NCBI GenBank assembly: GCA_014904985.1
Contig: MU129039.1
Location: forward strand, 84,479 to 103,294
Direction of reading: 5' to 3'
From: Hydnum rufescens UP504
Lineage: Eukaryota; Basidiomycota; Agaricomycetes; Cantharellales; Hydnaceae
Length of the DNA: 18,816 bases
The notes under the pieces: generated by a model
Told to the model about the DNA's origin: nothing
Database searches by the model: none
What the model saw: only the letters and a program-made list of their open reading frames with translations
Translations under genes and position numbers: made by a program
Part shown: piece after piece, positions 18,166 through 18,816 of the stretch
How positions within the stretch are numbered: position 1 is the stretch's first letter
Layout: the number at the start of each line of letters is the position of its first letter

Positions 18166-18816
18166 ATGTCCGCATTAGAGAACTCCGGCGCATCTCCCAA
18201 ATTCCCTAGGGAGTCGATCCACATTACGGGCTTGAACTTGGCGGGGCCCTCACCCACCACTGCACCGGAGGTGGCAGCAAGTGAGGACGCACGCGCCAGA
18301 AACGTTGGATTGCCAGCAAAAACACCCCTTGCCGTGCGACCAATGGAAACAGGTGCACTGTGGGATGAAGAGGCAGCCACAAGGGACATGACATACGATT
18401 GGATATTTGGATCACAAGAATCTCCCGCCCTCTCTTGTCGAAGTATGTACATCTCACATGGATCTCCTGCTCTCACTTCACATTCGACTCACTTTATCTT
18501 TGCGCTTTGGCTGTTTCTCCCCATTGATGAAGGAGGTTTAGGGCTCCTGGTATGTCCTTGCATGCTTATTCTGAGATTAAAAATGCCACTGACACGGATA
18601 ACAGCTATCCCAAATAGGCAGCTATCATCAGCCGTCGGGTTTTTGACCTCAACCCCCAGTCATTCAATGGTCCCAGTCAGTTAATGTTCAACCCTTCAAG
18701 TCAGTCTTTTGGCTCTGGTGGAACTGTGACTTTCGACTCTCATCCTCCCCTCGACAATCGTCATGCGGACAAGAGGCCCCGCAATAATTTCCACCTGCAA
18801 CAGCACCTCCCCCCAT
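18166..18816 (+). CDS. Gene D: partial gene of unknown function, runs off the window
   Basis: The likely start is ATG 18166 (MSALENSGASPKFP). Exon 1 runs to 18549; a 68-nt intron (18550-18617, donor GTATGT, acceptor CAAATAG) joins in phase 0 to a second exon that reads AAIISRRVFDLNPQSFNG and stays open to the window end. The N-terminal part is Ser/Pro/Ala-rich and probably disordered; the second exon is rich in Asn, Ser, Pro and Gln with DKRPRNNFHLQQ at its end. A hydrophobic stretch (FIFALWLFLPI, near 18500) could be a chance product of an unrecognised intron: a GTATGT donor at 18443 is an alternative, but it does not give an open downstream frame. No premature stop is seen. No family was recognised. 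Confidence 0.5.

Overview
The window looks like a repeat-rich, gene-decay region of a fungal nuclear genome, most likely a mushroom-forming basidiomycete (Agaricomycetes). The reasons are many short introns (mostly 56-70 nt, GTAAGT/GTATGY donors, CTAAC/CTGAY-like branch sites, YAG acceptors), dense multi-exon genes, and two copies of a gene whose motifs resemble an uncharacterised multicopy Agaricomycete family that I recall. There is no sign of bacterial organisation, no tRNA or rRNA gene I can defend, and no recognisable transposase, reverse transcriptase or CRISPR array. No gene could be given an established name, so all gene symbols are left empty.

Layout. (1) 1-680: no supported gene. 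(2) 682-1477: a very large DNA palindrome with arms of about 395 bp and a 6-bp spacer; the inner 186 bp of the arms are identical. (3) about 1722-2690: a decayed gene made of three tandem exon-intron modules; each intron carries a strong hairpin. (4) 2851-3330: three tandem copies of a 160-bp repeat, readable on the minus strand as a coiled-coil segment, next to possible minus-strand exons (3213-3615). (5) 3710-7809, plus: gene 1, a broken gene for an unrecognised protein of about 1300 residues with an Arg/Ser-rich middle. Twelve of its 13 internal stops are TGA where Arg (CGA) fits. (6) 8400-12248, plus: gene A, one broken multi-exon gene with a run of phase-1 introns and an Arg/Ser-rich tail. 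(7) about 12640-14220: a tandem array with a 21-bp period and alternating 10-bp palindromes. (8) 14347-16800, plus: gene B, a nearly intact paralogue of gene A without the Arg/Ser tail. (9) about 16911-17910: a second, different 21-bp tandem array. (10) 18166 to the window end, plus: gene D, partial, with one phase-consistent intron.

Genes 1, A, B and D all point the same way. Genes A and B share motifs in the same order and at least one intron position and phase, so they are ancient duplicates. Gene B sits between two unrelated arrays that share a period of 21 bp, close to two turns of B-DNA. The excess of TGA stops fits deamination of methylated CpG in silenced, repeated DNA. All functional statements are tentative: joins, frames and homologies were worked out by eye.
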